Origin: Paenarthrobacter sp. A20 | GTDB lineage: Bacteria > Actinomycetota > Actinomycetes > Actinomycetales > Micrococcaceae | Direction: 5' to 3' | Length of the DNA: 64,000 bases | NCBI RefSeq assembly: GCF_024168825.1 | Contig: NZ_JALJWH010000001.1 | Location: 4,588,001-4,652,000 of the forward strand | Shown here: positions 1-8,890 of the stretch, in pieces | Numbering within the stretch: position 1 is the stretch's first letter | Layout of the letters: every line of letters starts with the position of its first letter | The notes under the pieces: generated by a model | The model's input: only the letters and a program-made list of their open reading frames with translations | What the model was told of the DNA's origin: nothing | The model's database searches: none | Program-made: the position numbers and the translations under genes

Positions 1-1080
1 GCCATGCGCCGCAGGGACATCCTGCTCCACCACCCATACGACTCCTTCTCCACCTCCGTTCAGGCATTCCTGGAACAGGCGGCCGCGGATCCCAAGGTGC
101 AGGCCATCAAGCAGACCCTGTACCGGACCTCCGGCGACTCCCCCATCGTGGATGCCCTGATCGATGCCGCCGAGGCAGGCAAGCAGGTCCTGGCCCTTGT
201 GGAGATCAAGGCGCGCTTTGATGAGCAGGCCAACATTTCCTGGGCCCGCAAACTGGAACAGGCCGGCGTTCACGTGGTGTACGGCATCGTCGGCCTGAAG
301 ACCCACTGCAAGTTGTCACTGGTGGTCCGGCAGGAAGTGGACGGCCTGCGCCGCTACTGCCACATCGGCACCGGCAACTACCACCCGCGTACGGCCCGCT
401 ACTACGAAGACCTCGGCTTGCTGACGGCCAATGAGCAGGTGGGCGAGGACCTGTCCAAGCTGTTCAACCAGCTCTCCGGCTATGCGCCGAAGTCAACGTT
501 CAAGAGGCTGCTTGTAGCGCCCCGTTCCGTCCGTGCGGGTTTGGTGGACAGGATCGAAGCTGAGATCCGCAATGCACGCGCCGGCATCCCGGGCCTCGTG
601 CAGATCAAGGTCAACTCGATGGTGGACGAAGCCATCATCGACGCCCTCTACCGCGCTTCGCAGGCCGGTGTGAAGGTTGACGTCGTGGTGCGCGGCATCT
701 GCTCGCTGCGGCCGGGAGTCCCGGGACTCAGCGAGAACATCACCGTCCGCTCCATCCTCGGCCGCTTCCTGGAGCACTCACGTGTCTTTGCCTTTGGCAA
801 CGGCGGCGAGCCCGTGGTGTACATCGGTTCCGCCGACATGATGCACCGCAACCTGGACCGCCGCGTGGAAGCCCTGGTTCAGTTGGCCAGCAAGGAAGAC
901 ACCGCAACGGTCATGGACCTCATGCGCCGCTACGTCGATGACGGGACCGCCAGCTGGCACCTGAACGATCACGGACACTGGACCAGGCATCACCAGGACG
1001 AGGACGGCAAGCCGTTGCTGGACATGCAGTCCTGGCTCCTGGAGTCGCGTTCACGCCAGCGTGCATCGGCCCGGCGGTAG
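1..1080 (+). CDS. ppk: Polyphosphate kinase 1, C-terminal part (5' end outside the window)
   Basis: The open frame runs from the first base, so the start lies upstream; about 359 C-terminal residues are present of a protein usually near 700. PPK1 reversibly transfers the ATP gamma-phosphate to polyphosphate through a phosphohistidine. Both phospholipase-D-like catalytic halves are visible: [12 protein letters not shown], with the expected autophosphorylated histidine (about residue 101 of the fragment), then [17 protein letters not shown], and later [12 protein letters not shown] with a second conserved histidine followed by [17 protein letters not shown]. The next gene is a MutT1-like protein 9 bases downstream, the same pairing known from mycobacteria, so the two are probably co-transcribed. 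Identity is secure; only the N-terminus is missing. Confidence 0.95.
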   Translation, partial: AMRRRDILLHHPYDSFSTSVQAFLEQAAADPKVQAIKQTLYRTSGDSPIVDALIDAAEAGKQVLALVEIKARFDEQANISWARKLEQAGVHVVYGIVGLKTHCKLSLVVRQEVDGLRRYCHIGTGNYHPRTARYYEDLGLLTANEQVGEDLSKLFNQLSGYAPKSTFKRLLVAPRSVRAGLVDRIEAEIRNARAGIPGLVQIKVNSMVDEAIIDALYRASQAGVKVDVVVRGICSLRPGVPGLSENITVRSILGRFLEHSRVFAFGNGGEPVVYIGSADMMHRNLDRRVEALVQLASKEDTATVMDLMRRYVDDGTASWHLNDHGHWTRHHQDEDGKPLLDMQSWLLESRSRQRASARR

Positions 1081-1089
1081 AGGAAACAC

Positions 1090-2058
1090 TTGAACAGCGA
1101 TACACCCGTGGCGGATCAATCAGACCACCCCGGCGAGCCGGTGGCCGTGATCGCGGCCGGCGCCATTCCGTGGCGGATCAACAAGGGCACCCTTGAGGTC
1201 CTCCTCATCCACAGGCCCCGGTACGACGATTGGTCCTGGCCCAAAGGAAAGCTCGACGCCGGCGAAACAGTTCCGGAGTGCGCGGCCCGCGAAGTGTGGG
1301 AGGAGATCGGTCTCCAGGCCCCGTTGGGCATACCACTCCCGCCGATTCACTACCACGTTGCGGCCGGCCTGAAAGTGGTGCGGTACTGGGCTGTCAAGGT
1401 CAATGGCGCGCAGCTGAGGCCCGACGGCAAAGAAGTGGACAGCGTTATGTGGTGCAGCCCTGACCGGGCTGCCTCATTCCTGAGCAACCCGACGGATGTG
1501 GAGCCACTGGAATACCTGGAGAAAGCCCACGCCCGCGGCGAGCTGGACACATGGCCCCTGGTACTGATCCGCCATGCCAAAGCCAAGCCCCGGTCCTCCT
1601 GGACCAAGGCCGAGGGCGACCGCCCATTGGCAGCGACGGGCCAGCGTCAGGCAGTTGCCGTCCAGCGCCTTCTGGAGGTCTGGAAACCGCAACGCGTGGT
1701 GACAAGCCCGTGGACCCGCTGCGTAGCGACCATTGCCCCCTATGCCAAGGCCAGCGGTGCCAAGGTGAAACTGGTGGAGGCCCTCACGGAGCACCACCAC
1801 CAGCGCTCTCCCAAAAAGACTGCTGCAGCCGTTGAGGCCTTGTTCGACAAGCAGGTGCCCATCGCGGTCTGCACACATCGTCCGGCCCTACCCACTGCCT
1901 TGAAGCAGCTGGGCCAGCACATGTCGCAGGGCCTGAAGGCGCTCCTTCCTGCCTCAGACCCGTATCTGACGCCCGGCGAAGTGATTGTCTGCCAGGTTGT
2001 CCGGGGATCCGAGCGGAAGATCGTCTCCGTGGAACAGGTCAAGCCCTTCGACGACTAG
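1090..2058 (+). CDS. MutT1-like Nudix hydrolase fused to a histidine phosphatase domain
   Basis: A 322-residue two-domain protein. Residues about 18-140 form a Nudix domain with the box GKLDAGETVPECAAREVWEE (G53 to E72), which binds metal and cleaves nucleoside diphosphate derivatives. Residues about 155-310 form a histidine phosphatase domain starting with LVLIRHAKAK (R161, H162). Mycobacterial MutT1 has this architecture and sanitises 8-oxo-dGTP or hydrolyses diadenosine polyphosphates; the exact substrate here is inferred. The start is TTG at 1090, preceded by AGAGGAAA. It follows ppk by 9 bases, linking polyphosphate and nucleotide metabolism in one unit. Confidence 0.88.
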   Translation: MNSDTPVADQSDHPGEPVAVIAAGAIPWRINKGTLEVLLIHRPRYDDWSWPKGKLDAGETVPECAAREVWEEIGLQAPLGIPLPPIHYHVAAGLKVVRYWAVKVNGAQLRPDGKEVDSVMWCSPDRAASFLSNPTDVEPLEYLEKAHARGELDTWPLVLIRHAKAKPRSSWTKAEGDRPLAATGQRQAVAVQRLLEVWKPQRVVTSPWTRCVATIAPYAKASGAKVKLVEALTEHHHQRSPKKTAAAVEALFDKQVPIAVCTHRPALPTALKQLGQHMSQGLKALLPASDPYLTPGEVIVCQVVRGSERKIVSVEQVKPFDD

Positions 2059-2081
2059 TCGTTTTCGTGCGCCCCAGGTTT

Positions 2082-2143
2082 TTGTATCAAATGGTTGATA
2101 CAATGATCGCACTGTTCGATACAAAGAACTGTTCGATACAAAG
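2082..2143 (+). promoter_or_regulatory. Operator-like cluster before the membrane protein/GntR operon
   Basis: A perfect inverted repeat TTGTATCAA (2082-2090), four bases ATGG, TTGATACAA (2095-2103) is followed by two direct copies of CTGTTCGATACAAAGA (about 2110-2125 and 2128-2143). All sites share the word GATACAA. YtrA-subfamily GntR proteins commonly repress their own operon, and such a regulator is encoded second in the operon starting at 2161. TACAAT at 2099-2104 could be a -10 box inside the palindrome. The repeats are seen; that GntR binds them is inferred. Confidence 0.6.
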
Positions 2144-2160
2144 ACTTGGGGGTCTTCGAC

Positions 2161-3810
2161 GTGTTTTTAAGCCTGCCACCGATGTTCTTCCTTGGCCCGG
2201 TTGTGGGCGCCGTCATCGTGTATCTGTTCCTTCGGATGCAGGTGTGGTCCACGCCGGACTCCCAATCCGTTGCGTCACACGGGCTATGGGTGGGCATCAT
2301 TGGTTGGATGGCCAGCTCCTTGCAAGGGGCCATGAACACGGGGATCCTTCGCGTGAACCCCTCGGGGGCCAGCGCCCCAACAACTCCCGAGCAAATCTCC
2401 GGCGCACTCGCCTGGCCCATTCTCGCCTGTCTCGCCGTCCATGCCTTGGGGCAGCTGAGCTACCCCGCGCCGAAAGCGCCACGCAGGTACGCCGAACTGA
2501 CCGTCCGCAGGATCAGGGACTTCCTCCCCCGAAAACTTGCTTGGACGACCGCCGCCATTTTTGCATTCGCGGCCCTGGTCATTGCCTGGATCGCCACGCT
2601 CCCCGGCCACACCCCGGTGCTGCCTGCTCCACCGAGCCAGGCGACGCCAACCGACAACGGGTATATGGGACAAGGACAGGAAGGCCGGATACCCGGGTGG
2701 GAACTGGCCGCGTGGCTGGGCGGGGCGCTGCTGGTTCTCGCCGTCGGGACCCTCCTGGTGCTGGTGTTGATTGCCCGCCGCCGGCAGCTTGAAACACTCG
2801 ACGGCGACGATAACCGGACGCTCCGGGTGATAGCCACCAACCGTTTGCTCCGGACAGTCGCTACAATCTCGGCCGGCTTGGCGAGCATCGCCGGGAACTT
2901 CGCCGCGCAGCCCGCCCCTGGCGCCCTGTGGCAGTCGTCCTGGTTCAATTACGTCGGCATGGTCAACATGGCGGTACTGCTGCTCATGTGGTGGTGGCAG
3001 GTTCCCGAGCTGCCATCGCTGCTCAATTCGGTCAAGACCACCAGCACTGCCGCACTCCGCGCCGATCCACGAACCCATGGGGCCGCCCGGCTCAGCATTT
3101 CCGTTGGAGCGGCGCTGGGCGTACTGGGCGTTGTTGCGCTCATTGCCGGCTACGCGATAATCCTGGTGCCTGCCCGAACACCTGAGCCCTGGGCTTTTCC
3201 GTCGATGACCGGCGTGGTCGCCGTGATCCTCTTGGCAGCCATCGCCGCGGGCGATCTCATGATCGGCCGCAATTACGGTACAACCGATGCTCCCCTCCAA
3301 TGGCCGCGGCAGCCCGTCTCCAAGGGCTTGCTCTCTTTTGCCATAGGCAGCGCCCTGGTACTGGCCGTCGCGCTCGTTTTCGCAGTGGCCGGCGAGGTGC
3401 AGCCGTTCGGTCCCGGGACGTGGACGGCCGCGGTTCCCGTCTCCTTGGTGGTCGCGTTGGCCGGCACCGCAGCCGTCCTGACGGTGCGCCGGCGTCGAGG
3501 TATCCCGGAGACAGACGGCAACGCAGGACTGGACGCCGCCCTTCGCGCCATCAGCATGTACCGGATTGTCAGGACCCTGGCAGCGTATTGCCTGGGGCAG
3601 GCCGCCGCGCTGCTGATCAGCGCCGGCAACGCCTGGTACGGAATGTTCCCTCCCGCCGGAAGCCTTGATCCGATCGGCCCCAGCCCCCTCCCCGTGATCG
3701 GCATTGTCCTGGCAATCATCGCGGTCATCGTGGCCATCACACCTGTCCGCAGCCTGTTGCGCACCCTCCCCAGGGGGAACTCCACCAAGCAAGGGGAACC
3801 CGCACAATGA
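2161..3810 (+). CDS. Large multi-pass membrane protein of unknown function, co-encoded with a GntR regulator
   Basis: About 549 residues with roughly 13 hydrophobic segments spread from residue 5 to 540 and no recognisable soluble domain or ATPase motif. I chose GTG at 2161 because GGGGG (2148-2152) sits 8 bases upstream; an in-frame TTG at 2146 would add five residues. The stop overlaps the downstream GntR gene in ATGA, so the two are translationally coupled. YtrA-type regulators are typically paired with membrane transport components, often ABC exporters, but no ATP-binding subunit is present here, so a permease-like or stress-sensing role is only a guess. I do not recognise the family. Confidence 0.8.
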   Translation: MFLSLPPMFFLGPVVGAVIVYLFLRMQVWSTPDSQSVASHGLWVGIIGWMASSLQGAMNTGILRVNPSGASAPTTPEQISGALAWPILACLAVHALGQLSYPAPKAPRRYAELTVRRIRDFLPRKLAWTTAAIFAFAALVIAWIATLPGHTPVLPAPPSQATPTDNGYMGQGQEGRIPGWELAAWLGGALLVLAVGTLLVLVLIARRRQLETLDGDDNRTLRVIATNRLLRTVATISAGLASIAGNFAAQPAPGALWQSSWFNYVGMVNMAVLLLMWWWQVPELPSLLNSVKTTSTAALRADPRTHGAARLSISVGAALGVLGVVALIAGYAIILVPARTPEPWAFPSMTGVVAVILLAAIAAGDLMIGRNYGTTDAPLQWPRQPVSKGLLSFAIGSALVLAVALVFAVAGEVQPFGPGTWTAAVPVSLVVALAGTAAVLTVRRRRGIPETDGNAGLDAALRAISMYRIVRTLAAYCLGQAAALLISAGNAWYGMFPPAGSLDPIGPSPLPVIGIVLAIIAVIVAITPVRSLLRTLPRGNSTKQGEPAQ

Positions 3811-4199
3811 CCGCCGGGATCACAGTCGACCTGGCGGATCCCGTCCCGCCGTACGAGCAGATCCGCCGCCAGCTCAGTTCCCTGATTGCCGTCGGAGTGC
3901 TGGAGCCTGGAAGCCGCCTGCCCACGGTCCGCAGCCTGGCAGCGGACCTGGGCATTGCTGCAGGCACCGTGGCCCGTGCCTACAAGGAACTCGAGCAGTC
4001 CGGGCTGATTGAATCACGACGGCGGAACGGGACTGTCGTCGTCGGGCCACCCCACGCGCCGGACGGCGCTGTTCGCGCGGACGCGGCGGTGATCTCCGCC
4101 GTCGACGGTTTGATCCGGACGGCGCGGGCCGCGGGCATTGGTGACGACACTCTCATTGATCTTCTCCGAGGACGGCTGGCAAGTAAGCTTGAGGAGTGA
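3807..4199 (+). CDS. GntR-family regulator, YtrA subfamily
   Basis: 130 residues: an N-terminal winged helix-turn-helix (about residues 8-75, with [36 protein letters not shown] and [11 protein letters not shown]) followed by only about 50 residues, too short for a normal effector domain. That small size defines the YtrA subfamily. ATGA overlap with the membrane protein upstream and GTGA overlap with thyA downstream place it in the middle of a coupled operon. It probably represses the operon through the palindrome and repeats at 2082-2143. The effector is unknown. Confidence 0.88.
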   Translation: MTAGITVDLADPVPPYEQIRRQLSSLIAVGVLEPGSRLPTVRSLAADLGIAAGTVARAYKELEQSGLIESRRRNGTVVVGPPHAPDGAVRADAAVISAVDGLIRTARAAGIGDDTLIDLLRGRLASKLEE

Positions 4200-4999
4200 G
4201 CATCCCCACCCCTTATGAAGACCTTCTGCGCGACGTCATGGCCAACGGCACGCACAAGTCGGACCGCACCGGAACCGGAACGCGCAGCGTTTTTGGCCGC
4301 CAATTGAGGTTCGACCTTGCCGAAAGCTTCCCGCTCATCACTACCAAGCGGGTCCACTTCAAGTCCGTGGCAGTAGAGCTCCTGTGGTTCCTGCGAGGCG
4401 ACTCGAACGTGAAGTGGATGCAGGACCAGGGCGTCTCCATCTGGGACGAATGGGCTGACGCAGATGGCGAACTCGGCCCCGTCTATGGGGTGCAGTGGCG
4501 CAGTTGGCCTACTCCCGACGGTGGCCACATCGACCAAATCTCCGAGCTCATGGCCAACCTGGCCGCCAACCCCGATTCACGTCGGCACATTGTCTCTGCC
4601 TGGAACGTTTCCGAGCTCAAAGACATGGCACTGCCACCTTGCCATGCCTTCTTCCAGTTCTATGTGGCCGACGGCAAGCTGTCCTGCCAGCTGTACCAGC
4701 GCTCCGCGGACACCTTCCTGGGCGTACCGTTCAACATTGCTTCCTACGCGCTGCTGACGCGCATGGTCGCGCAGCAGCTTGGCCTCGAGCCCGGTGAATT
4801 CGTCTGGACCGGCGGCGACGTGCACGTCTACGACAACCACGTGGACCAGGTTGCCCAGCAGCTCAGCCGTGAGCCCTACGAATACCCGCAGCTGAAGATC
4901 CTTCGAAAGCCCGACTCGATCTTCGACTACACGCTGGACGACTTCGAAGTTGTGGACTACCGCCACCACCCCACCATCAAGGCGCCGATCGCCGTATGA
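4196..4999 (+). CDS. thyA: Thymidylate synthase
   Basis: 267 residues, a normal bacterial ThyA length. Converts dUMP to dTMP using 5,10-methylene-tetrahydrofolate and releases dihydrofolate. The catalytic cysteine is C149 in [12 protein letters not shown]. Other family signatures are [12 protein letters not shown] near the start, the dUMP-binding RRHIVSAWN, and [19 protein letters not shown]. The start is GTG at 4196, overlapping the GntR stop codon. The next gene, folA, overlaps by ATGA and recycles the dihydrofolate product, so synthase and reductase are translationally coupled. Being downstream of a GntR gene is unusual and suggests shared transcription with the membrane protein. Confidence 0.97.
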   Translation: MSIPTPYEDLLRDVMANGTHKSDRTGTGTRSVFGRQLRFDLAESFPLITTKRVHFKSVAVELLWFLRGDSNVKWMQDQGVSIWDEWADADGELGPVYGVQWRSWPTPDGGHIDQISELMANLAANPDSRRHIVSAWNVSELKDMALPPCHAFFQFYVADGKLSCQLYQRSADTFLGVPFNIASYALLTRMVAQQLGLEPGEFVWTGGDVHVYDNHVDQVAQQLSREPYEYPQLKILRKPDSIFDYTLDDFEVVDYRHHPTIKAPIAV

Positions 5000-5595
5000 G
5001 CACTCCTTCCTCCGGGACTCCTTCCCAGCTGCCCGCCGTCATCTTCACCCAGGAAACCGCTGGCCGCATGACGGGCATTGGGATGGTGTGGGCCCAGGCA
5101 AAGTCCGGCGTGATCGGCAAGGACGGCACCATGCCGTGGCACCTGCCCGAAGACCTGAAGCACTTCAGCCAGCTCACTACGGGTCACCCCGTCATCATGG
5201 GGCGCAAGACGTGGGAGTCCTTTCCCGAAAAGTACCGTCCGCTCCCGGGCCGTACCAATATCGTGGTGACGCGCAGCGCCGAGTGGGCGTCCACCCCCGA
5301 GGCGGAAGGCGCCGTCGTGGTTTCTTCGCTTGACGATGCGTTGCTGGAATCCCAATTTGCGCCCGGCGGCCAGAAGGTCTGGATCATCGGGGGCGGCGAG
5401 ATCTTTGAGCAGTCCATGGGCATCGCCAACCTTGCGGTCATCACCATCATTGATACCGATGTGGAGGGTGACACCTACGCGCCCCGGCTGGGTGATGATT
5501 GGACCTTTGACACCGTGGCGCCGCCCGAGGGGTGGCTCACCGCCAAGAACGGCACAAACTACCGGTTCACAACGTGGCGCCGGACCGAAAGCTAG
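4996..5595 (+). CDS. folA: Dihydrofolate reductase
   Basis: 199 residues. Reduces dihydrofolate to tetrahydrofolate with NADPH. The DHFR core begins near residue 27 ([17 protein letters not shown]) and contains the substrate-site stretch [12 protein letters not shown] with the acidic catalytic residue, the NADPH-binding [12 protein letters not shown], and [11 protein letters not shown]. The roughly 25-residue N-terminal extension ahead of the core is not typical of short bacterial DHFRs. The only clear in-frame start coupled to thyA is ATG at 4996 (ATGA overlap); a start at the internal methionine of MTGIGMVW would give a standard-length enzyme and cannot be excluded. Confidence 0.95.
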   Translation: MSTPSSGTPSQLPAVIFTQETAGRMTGIGMVWAQAKSGVIGKDGTMPWHLPEDLKHFSQLTTGHPVIMGRKTWESFPEKYRPLPGRTNIVVTRSAEWASTPEAEGAVVVSSLDDALLESQFAPGGQKVWIIGGGEIFEQSMGIANLAVITIIDTDVEGDTYAPRLGDDWTFDTVAPPEGWLTAKNGTNYRFTTWRRTES

Positions 5596-5605
5596 GAAAG
5601 TCCGC

Positions 5606-5827
5606 ATGCTGAAGAAACCTGAAACCCTGTTCGTGCTGGGCTATATGCTGCTGCCGCTCTTCGCCCTGATCTCCGCCATTGTGGGACTGACCATGATCCT
5701 GGGGGGCAACAAAATTGCCGGGATCATCGTGCTGGTCGTTCTCACGCAGGTGTTCACGTTTGGTGCCTTCTTCGCCTTGCGCAAGCGCAAGGCCCTTTTG
5801 CTGCAAGGGCACGACGCCGGCCACTAG
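5606..5827 (+). CDS. Small membrane protein, unknown function
   Basis: 73 residues with two hydrophobic helices (about 8-31 and 37-57) and a basic stretch RKRKA before a short polar tail. AGGAAAG at 5594-5600 gives a good ribosome site 5 bases before ATG 5606. It begins 10 bases after the folA stop, overlapping nothing, so it is probably the last gene of the thyA-folA unit. No enzymatic motif is visible and I do not assign a function. Its size, spacing and Shine-Dalgarno argue that it is a real gene. Confidence 0.75.
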   Translation: MLKKPETLFVLGYMLLPLFALISAIVGLTMILGGNKIAGIIVLVVLTQVFTFGAFFALRKRKALLLQGHDAGH

Positions 5828-5894
5828 GCATTGCGGGCGGCGAGCCAAGCCGCGTCGACGGGTGCCGGCGTCGTGCGTTGCCTGCGTGACGTAA

Positions 5895-5934
5895 CCAACA
5901 GCGGCAGTTTGCTCCGAAAGTTTAGACTTGGGGA
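5895..5934 (+). promoter_or_regulatory. Candidate leaderless promoter of asd
   Basis: TAGACT (5923-5928) resembles a -10 box and ends only 6 bases before the asd ATG at 5935, so transcription would begin at or next to the start codon. The only purine-rich stretch, GGGGA, lies 0-2 bases from the ATG, too close for a normal ribosome site. Leaderless mRNAs are common in actinobacteria. No clear -35 is seen. Confidence 0.4.
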
Positions 5935-7077
5935 ATGACTACAGCAGCTAATCCGTCCGTTGGACTGGTCGGTTGGCGTGGCATGGTCGGCTCCGTCCTG
6001 ATGCACCGCATGCAGGAAGAGAACGACTTCGCCAACATCAACCCGGTATTTTTCTCCACCTCGAACGCAGGAGGTGCCGCCCCTTCCTTCGCTGATGGGG
6101 CAGGCAAGCTCGAGGACGCGTTCGATATTGAGACCCTGGCCAAGCTGCCGATTATTGTCACCGCCCAGGGCGGCGACTACACCAAGCAGGTCCACGGCGA
6201 ACTGCGCAACCGTGGCTGGGACGGCCTCTGGATTGACGCCGCCTCCACCTTGCGCATGAATGACGACTCGATCATCGTGCTGGACCCCATCAACCGCGAC
6301 GTCATCGATGCCGGCCTCTCCGGCGGAGTGAAGGACTTCATCGGCGGAAACTGTACGGTCTCCTGCATGCTCATGGGCCTCGGTGGCCTGTTCAAGAACA
6401 ACCTCGTGGAGTGGGGCACCTCCATGACGTACCAGGCTGCCTCCGGTGGCGGCGCACGCCACATGCGCGAGCTCCTGAACCAGTTCGGCACCCTCAACAA
6501 CGAGGTCAGCAGCGAACTGGAGGATCCCGCGTCGGCGATCCTGGAAATCGACCACAAGGTCCTCGCTGCCCAGCGCAACGGTGTTGACGCCACACAGTTC
6601 GGCGTTCCGCTGGCCGGGTCCCTGATTCCGTGGATCGATGCCGACCTCGGCAACGGCCAGTCCAAGGAAGAGTGGAAAGCCGGCGTCGAAACCAACAAGA
6701 TCCTCGGCACCGGCAACGGCACTGCCGGCAAGGACCACATCGCCATGGACGGACTGTGTGTCCGCATTGGCGCCATGCGCTCCCACTCCCAGGCCCTCAC
6801 GCTCAAGCTGCGCGAAGACCTGTCCGTGACGGAGATCGAGAACCTCCTGGCCAAGGACAACGAGTGGGCCAAGGTTGTTCCCAACACCAAGGAAGCCTCC
6901 ATGGCCGACCTGACCCCCGTGGCTGCATCCGGCACGCTGGACATCCCCGTGGGACGTATCCGCAAGCTCGAAATGGGTCCGGAATACATCAGTGCCTTCA
7001 CTGTTGGCGACCAGCTTCTGTGGGGTGCCGCCGAGCCACTGCGCCGCATGCTCAACATTGTCACCGGCAAGCTCTAG
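5935..7077 (+). CDS. asd: Aspartate-semialdehyde dehydrogenase, E. coli type
   Basis: 380 residues; reduces aspartyl phosphate to aspartate semialdehyde with NADPH, the branch point to lysine/diaminopimelate, methionine and threonine. The N-terminal nucleotide site is [18 protein letters not shown], the catalytic cysteine C140 sits in [12 protein letters not shown], and [28 protein letters not shown] and [19 protein letters not shown] follow. Many of these stretches match the gammaproteobacterial enzyme closely, whereas the usual actinobacterial Asd is a shorter, different branch normally next to lysC. Here it stands alone, followed by a terminator. Function is secure; transfer is an inference. 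Confidence 0.96.
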   Translation: MTTAANPSVGLVGWRGMVGSVLMHRMQEENDFANINPVFFSTSNAGGAAPSFADGAGKLEDAFDIETLAKLPIIVTAQGGDYTKQVHGELRNRGWDGLWIDAASTLRMNDDSIIVLDPINRDVIDAGLSGGVKDFIGGNCTVSCMLMGLGGLFKNNLVEWGTSMTYQAASGGGARHMRELLNQFGTLNNEVSSELEDPASAILEIDHKVLAAQRNGVDATQFGVPLAGSLIPWIDADLGNGQSKEEWKAGVETNKILGTGNGTAGKDHIAMDGLCVRIGAMRSHSQALTLKLREDLSVTEIENLLAKDNEWAKVVPNTKEASMADLTPVAASGTLDIPVGRIRKLEMGPEYISAFTVGDQLLWGAAEPLRRMLNIVTGKL

Positions 7078-7090
7078 CCATTCTTGTTCG

Positions 7091-7136
7091 AAAACCCGCT
7101 GCTCCGTTGCCGCCCAGCCACGGAGCGGCGGGTTTT
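7091..7136 (+). terminator. Rho-independent terminator after asd
   Basis: Stem AAAACCCGC (7091-7099) with CTCCGT (7102-7107) pairs with ACGGAG (7120-7125) and GCGGGTTTT (7128-7136), ending in a T run. It lies 14 bases past the asd stop. The A/T-flanked stem can also stop transcription arriving from the minus-strand gene ending at 7171. Confidence 0.85.
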
Positions 7137-7170
7137 CCTCGTTTTGGTGGGCATTTCAGCGGGCCGGTTT

Positions 7171-8304
7171 TCAGCTGTTCATGAACTTCACGTACGCCCT
7201 GCCCTGAGCTTGGAACGAACGCTCAGCTGCCGTGCCCAGCTGACCGGCGAACGGCTCCGGAACCACACTCACCGCTTTCCCCGTGACCGGCCTGGCCCAC
7301 GTTCCCACCACTTCACCCCCGGACACCATGATCCGTTTGAACACACCGTTCTTTCCCGGGACAACACGCTCCGCGAACTCAGGGGCCAGGACCAGGCTCC
7401 GGTCCTGGTAACCGAGCAGGAACTCGTCGAACCCGGGAAGTGCCAGCAACGAGCGTGAGCCGGGGACGCCGTCGTCGAGCATTGCTGCTGTCTCCGACGA
7501 CAACCAATAATTGGTTCCGCCGAGAGGCAACTCGACCAATTGGTCCTGCAGCGTCTTGAGGGCTGCGCGTGCCTCGATGAGCGGCACTTGGCTCCACCAC
7601 GAGAAATCCTTGATGGTCGCAGGACCGTGGCTCCGGAGGTAGCGGTACAGCAGCTCCGCAATGCCCTCCTCGCGCCCGAGGTCCCGCGACTCCGGAATCC
7701 AGTCCTCGAACGGCACGAACACTTGCTGTACGCCCGCTTTACCGTTTGACGCAGCCATAGGTCCCTGCACCAGCCACGCCCGCTGGCAAAGACTCCCGAG
7801 CAAGTGGATTCCCCGCTGCGCCTTGGTGATCTGGCCCGCGTCCTCGAACGCCTGGAAGAGTTGCTCCCGGGTTGCGCCGTGGGCGCCCCCGGCTGACGTG
7901 AGGACCTCCATGGTTTTGAAGGCAATGTCGCGGCAATGGCTGATGTCGTCCGGCGTGATCGCCAGTTCACGGTGGCGGCCAGCCACCATATTCATGAGGC
8001 GGTCGCTGGTGATGCCCAGGATCCAGCGGAGATCTTCCGGTGCGAGTAGGTGGAGCGTCCCGCGCATGGGCCACGAACGGACCACAGACCCGGCATCGAG
8101 GGCTGCCCTGACGTCCGAGGCGCGGCTGCCGGGCACACGCTGGCCGACCGCCCAGAGGGCCGAGCCCAGGTCCTGGGCCTGCATGGCCGTCATCCAACGG
8201 ACCGCGCCAGCAACGGTTGGAAAGCCGCCGCCCAACAGTCCTTGGCTGGCCAGGCGCAGTCGGCCCATAACTCGCGGAGTTGGATCGGTGTGGGCTGAAG
8301 GCAT
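7171..8304 (-). CDS. Winged-helix DNA-binding protein, AlkZ/YcaQ-like (HTH_42)
   Basis: 377 residues of the HTH_42 family, whose studied members are DNA glycosylases for interstrand crosslinks and bulky alkyl adducts (AlkZ) or crosslinks (E. coli YcaQ/AlkX). The family's catalytic motif near the N-terminus appears here as MQAQDLGSALWAVGQR, with Q42 and Q44 in the Q-x-Q arrangement of AlkZ-type enzymes rather than the Q-x-D of YcaQ. Further family features are VRSWPMRGTLHLLAPEDLRW and a C-terminal half with LLPGFDEFLLGY-like sequence (LALPGFDEFLLGYQDRS). It diverges from the membrane-protein gene at 8390. Glycosylase activity is an inference from the motif. Confidence 0.8.
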   Translation of the reverse strand: MPSAHTDPTPRVMGRLRLASQGLLGGGFPTVAGAVRWMTAMQAQDLGSALWAVGQRVPGSRASDVRAALDAGSVVRSWPMRGTLHLLAPEDLRWILGITSDRLMNMVAGRHRELAITPDDISHCRDIAFKTMEVLTSAGGAHGATREQLFQAFEDAGQITKAQRGIHLLGSLCQRAWLVQGPMAASNGKAGVQQVFVPFEDWIPESRDLGREEGIAELLYRYLRSHGPATIKDFSWWSQVPLIEARAALKTLQDQLVELPLGGTNYWLSSETAAMLDDGVPGSRSLLALPGFDEFLLGYQDRSLVLAPEFAERVVPGKNGVFKRIMVSGGEVVGTWARPVTGKAVSVVPEPFAGQLGTAAERSFQAQGRAYVKFMNS

Positions 8305-8389
8305 GCTTCATCCTAAAAGGGCCAACGTGCACAGGGAACATTGCCGCCTCTCCCAGCCCTCACCCAGCAGCGGATCCTACGATGAATCC

Positions 8390-8869
8390 ATGCTTTTTGG
8401 CGATCTTGCTCCGTTCGTGCGGCCGATGAGCCGGTGGTTGGCTACCGCCGGCTGGTTCTGCACGCTCGTCGGGCTTGGCGCCGGACTGATCGTGGCAGTG
8501 GGGACGGGCGTGAGCCTTTCCTCATCGATGCAAGCCATCCAGACCGTGAGTCTGGTGGCGACCGCCGCAGCAGCGCTCCTCATCGGTACGGCAGCAGCGA
8601 CCCAGCCAGTAGCAGACCGCGACGACGATGCCCCCGAGCCATGGTTCTACCCGACCGCCGCCGCGCAGGTCCGCAGCTTCCTGCTGGGAGCCCTCGTCAT
8701 GTTGCTGGGCTTGGTGGGGTTCGCAACTGCCGGGCTTTTCATGCCCAGCGGGCCATCGCCGCAGAGTATCGCCTTCAGCCAGATCTTCCTGTTGGGCTCG
8801 GTCAGCTGCGGGCTCACGTTCCTGCTGCTCAACAAGATCCTGCCGATCGCAGAACGTCGTACCCGCTAG
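8390..8869 (+). CDS. Four-helix membrane protein, unknown function
   Basis: 159 residues with four hydrophobic segments (about 14-38, 45-68, 93-117, 128-149) and short polar connections, one containing DRDDDAPEPWFYP. Start ATG 8390; a nearby out-of-frame ATG at 8382 is not used. No upstream ribosome site is obvious, so the transcript may be leaderless. The gene is divergent from the AlkZ-like gene and convergent with murB, so it is probably monocistronic. I do not recognise a family. Confidence 0.7.
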   Translation: MLFGDLAPFVRPMSRWLATAGWFCTLVGLGAGLIVAVGTGVSLSSSMQAIQTVSLVATAAAALLIGTAAATQPVADRDDDAPEPWFYPTAAAQVRSFLLGALVMLLGLVGFATAGLFMPSGPSPQSIAFSQIFLLGSVSCGLTFLLLNKILPIAERRTR

Positions 8870-8890
8870 GAGAGGTCCCGGGCGGACACG

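Noticed and set aside
2284-3807. Open frame of about 507 codons opposite the membrane protein
   Set aside because: Low-complexity, Gly/Asp-rich, no start signal; the plus strand protein has clear membrane helices and coupling to GntR.
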